A stretch of DNA of 34,346 bases, taken from positions 1-34,346 of the forward strand of contig JADHPT010000015.1 in assembly GCA_016778305.1 (NCBI GenBank), in the 5' to 3' direction. Below, piece by piece: positions 32,875 to 34,346 of this stretch (position 1 is its first letter; every line of letters begins with the position of its first letter). Below the pieces are notes generated by a model. It made no database searches and was not told where the DNA came from. It saw only the letters and a list, made by a program, of their open reading frames with translations. Origin of the DNA: Candidatus Poseidonia sp. (GTDB lineage Archaea; Thermoplasmatota; Poseidoniia; Poseidoniales; Poseidoniaceae). The translations under genes were made by a program, and so were the position numbers.

Positions 32875-33765
32875 GTGGCCACCGACCCTCGCGCACCCCG
32901 TCTCGCAGCCGCAACGACCTTGGTGGCTGCCGGTTTGCTTTTGGCGACGGGTGTGAATCTGTATTTTGAACAGGTGGGTGAACCCGGTGTCACCGTTGAA
33001 GAAATTGGTGCAATCGCGTCAGTACTCCTCCTCTTGATCATCGCTCGCTTTGCTAATGTCGAACGGAATATTCCTGAACTTGGCCACTCTGCTAACTACC
33101 GAGGGCCCGAAGATTTGGACCAACTCACCACGGTAGCCACCACTTCGCTCCAACAGGAAGAAGTGAACCCTACAACTGCCAATATCCTCACCTCAATTCT
33201 CGGTCAACACGACCAAAGCAACACAGCAGATGTGAGTTCAGCCATGAATACACTTTCGAGTGGTGCATTTGGTGAAGCGGTGAATAAGACGATGAAAGAG
33301 AGTTGGGAACAAAGCGAATCGACCATGAATAAACGACAGGCTGTCCAAGCGGATGAGGTTACGGGTCAAACCCTTCAACGAGTTCATGTTGAGCCGGTCC
33401 CTCTTCCGGGTCAAGAAAATAGTAAACCGGTGGACCCACGAACCATCCCAGGACTTGAACCCGACAGAGTCTTTGTAACGGAGGGCGCCGAGAGTGTCCC
33501 TCTCCCAGACCCATCTCTAACCCCTCCCCCTATATCCGAAACCACCTCCTTACCAAACGCTGCGATTCCAAACCTTGAGCTCCCTGAACTGCCAGAGGTT
33601 TCCAAAGTACCCTCGGAACATACAGACACGCCTCTGCAAGCATTACCTACCGTTCCTGAATTCGAACTCCCCGATTTGGACGACCTGTTTTTGGACGAGG
33701 ACAAAGCTACCCAGGCACCTACAACCGTGACACCAGACCTTCCAAATCTTGATGACTTGTTTTGA
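32875..33765 (+). CDS. Membrane-anchored protein with long Pro/acidic tail
   Basis: Not recognised. 296 residues: two membrane helices (about 9-28 and 44-62) and then a long polar, low-complexity tail rich in Pro, Thr, Glu and Leu. The tail ends in two copies of a short motif, LPDLDDLF and LPNLDDLF (the latter the C-terminus), after ELPELPEV. Such a tail looks like a tethered set of binding motifs for a partner protein. GTG 32875 is supported by the TATA-like box 21 nt upstream. A PHP-domain gene starts 21 bp later. Confidence 0.65.
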   Translation: MATDPRAPRLAAATTLVAAGLLLATGVNLYFEQVGEPGVTVEEIGAIASVLLLLIIARFANVERNIPELGHSANYRGPEDLDQLTTVATTSLQQEEVNPTTANILTSILGQHDQSNTADVSSAMNTLSSGAFGEAVNKTMKESWEQSESTMNKRQAVQADEVTGQTLQRVHVEPVPLPGQENSKPVDPRTIPGLEPDRVFVTEGAESVPLPDPSLTPPPISETTSLPNAAIPNLELPELPEVSKVPSEHTDTPLQALPTVPEFELPDLDDLFLDEDKATQAPTTVTPDLPNLDDLF

Positions 33766-33786
33766 TGGAATGGTTGAAAGAGGTTC

Positions 33787-34346
33787 ATGAGCGAGGTTGA
33801 AATGATGTGGACACAGCGTTTTGACTTGCACTCCCACTCGACCAATAGTGACGGCCAGCATGAGGTTGATGACGTTGCAGAAATGATGGAAGAACAAGGT
33901 GTCTCCGTTTGGGCACTCACCGACCACGATACCACCAGTGGGTGGAAACAAGCAGCCATTGCTGCCGCATCACGTGGCATTCAATTTATTCCCGGTGTAG
34001 AGATTACATGCACACCAGCTCACCCTCCAATGCCAGAGGTACTCAAAGCCCGAGGCCAAGAACGTGCGTCATCTTCATGGCATTTGCTGGCCTATTTCCC
34101 AAGGCATCACCCTGCTGTTAGCGAAACGGCCGTTGATGCCTTCAAACAATGGCTCATGCCTCGACAACTCGGTCGGGAACCGAGAATGCGACTGATGTGC
34201 GCTCGGCTCGAAGCCTTGGGCATGCCCGTCAACATCGACGATGTACTGGCTCGAGCCGATGGGTCAGTCGGCCGACCTCATCTCGCTGAGGAGATGGTCA
34301 AACTCGGCTATGTTGAATCAAAACACGAGGCCTTTGAGCGATGGCT
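33787..34346 (+). CDS. PHP-domain phosphoesterase, TrpH/YciV-like (3' end outside window)
   Basis: 186 codons are visible before the window ends. FDLHSHSTNSDG near residues 12-23 (His15, His17, Asp22), ALTDHDTTSG, and GVEITC are metal-binding motifs of PHP phosphoesterases such as RNase AM (TrpH/YciV). After GVEITC there is an insertion with PAHPPMPEVL before the LLAYF strand, longer than usual. GRPHLAEEMV near residue 160 matches the conserved RPH motif. ATG 33787 follows an AGAGG site. It probably hydrolyses a nucleotide or RNA end, but the class also contains other phosphatases. Confidence 0.85.
   Translation, partial: MSEVEMMWTQRFDLHSHSTNSDGQHEVDDVAEMMEEQGVSVWALTDHDTTSGWKQAAIAAASRGIQFIPGVEITCTPAHPPMPEVLKARGQERASSSWHLLAYFPRHHPAVSETAVDAFKQWLMPRQLGREPRMRLMCARLEALGMPVNIDDVLARADGSVGRPHLAEEMVKLGYVESKHEAFERW

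Noticed and set aside
1-34346. CRISPR arrays, insertion sequences, integrases or rRNA genes
   Set aside because: No spaced direct repeats, transposase or integrase motifs, terminal inverted repeats or rRNA segments were seen; the only long repeats are the TSP3-coding ones.

Overview
The window looks like a compact chromosomal segment of a marine planktonic archaeon, most likely Marine Group II / Poseidoniia (Thermoplasmatota). Archaeal markers are an archaeosine tRNA-guanine transglycosylase, an archaeal-type NMN adenylyltransferase (NadM), a CTP-dependent riboflavin kinase (DUF120), a DRG-family GTPase, an archaeal-type PheS and TATA-like boxes about 20-25 nt before start codons, as expected for leaderless mRNAs. 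Mixed in are genes with a bacterial flavour: GrpE, a complete SUF operon including SufS and SufE, FolD, and thrombospondin type-3 (TSP3) calcium-binding repeats in exported parts of proteins. The lineage is an inference from gene content; no 16S rRNA is present.

Layout. 1-5037: tRNA-Val, a COG2108-like radical SAM protein, pdxT, a class V aminotransferase, nadM, grpE and an unrecognised protein. 5139-10053: a secreted cyclophilin with TSP3 repeats, a DRG GTPase and a lipoprotein-like/MFS fusion. 10080-15215: the SUF iron-sulfur operon (sufC-B-D-S-E-T on the minus strand), with a NifU-C-like scaffold gene divergent at 15344. 15852-18095: an archaeosine TGT that seems to have lost its zinc site. 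18163-22473: two tandem ABC exporter pairs (ATPase, permease, ATPase, permease) joined by GTGA/ATGA overlaps; the second permease carries a TSP3-like acidic loop outside the membrane. 22483-25375: a possible CrtC/AttH lipocalin-like protein, a membrane PH-domain protein and a helical protein, probably read with the ABC genes. 25388-31436: truA, ribK, a small acidic protein, two YbjQ-family genes, pheS, a zinc-ribbon membrane protein and a class I aminotransferase. 31538-34346: tRNA-Thr flanked by two inverted repeats, a DUF2892-like small membrane protein, folD, a membrane-anchored acidic-tail protein and a PHP-domain protein cut by the window end.

How it works together. Genes are tightly packed; there is no gene-free stretch above 130 bp. 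All four convergent pairs (nadM/grpE, DRG/MFS, truA/ribK, 26846/YbjQ) end within 0-3 bp of each other or overlap. The main functional blocks are cofactor and Fe-S biogenesis (PdxT, NadM, RibK, FolD, SUF), tRNA modification and charging (TGT, TruA, PheS) and a cell-surface/export block built on ABC-2 transporters and calcium-binding repeats. The most interesting points are the zinc-less TGT, the ABC permease with a calcium-binding ectodomain and its attached unknown genes, and the lipoprotein/PAT-type transporter fusion.
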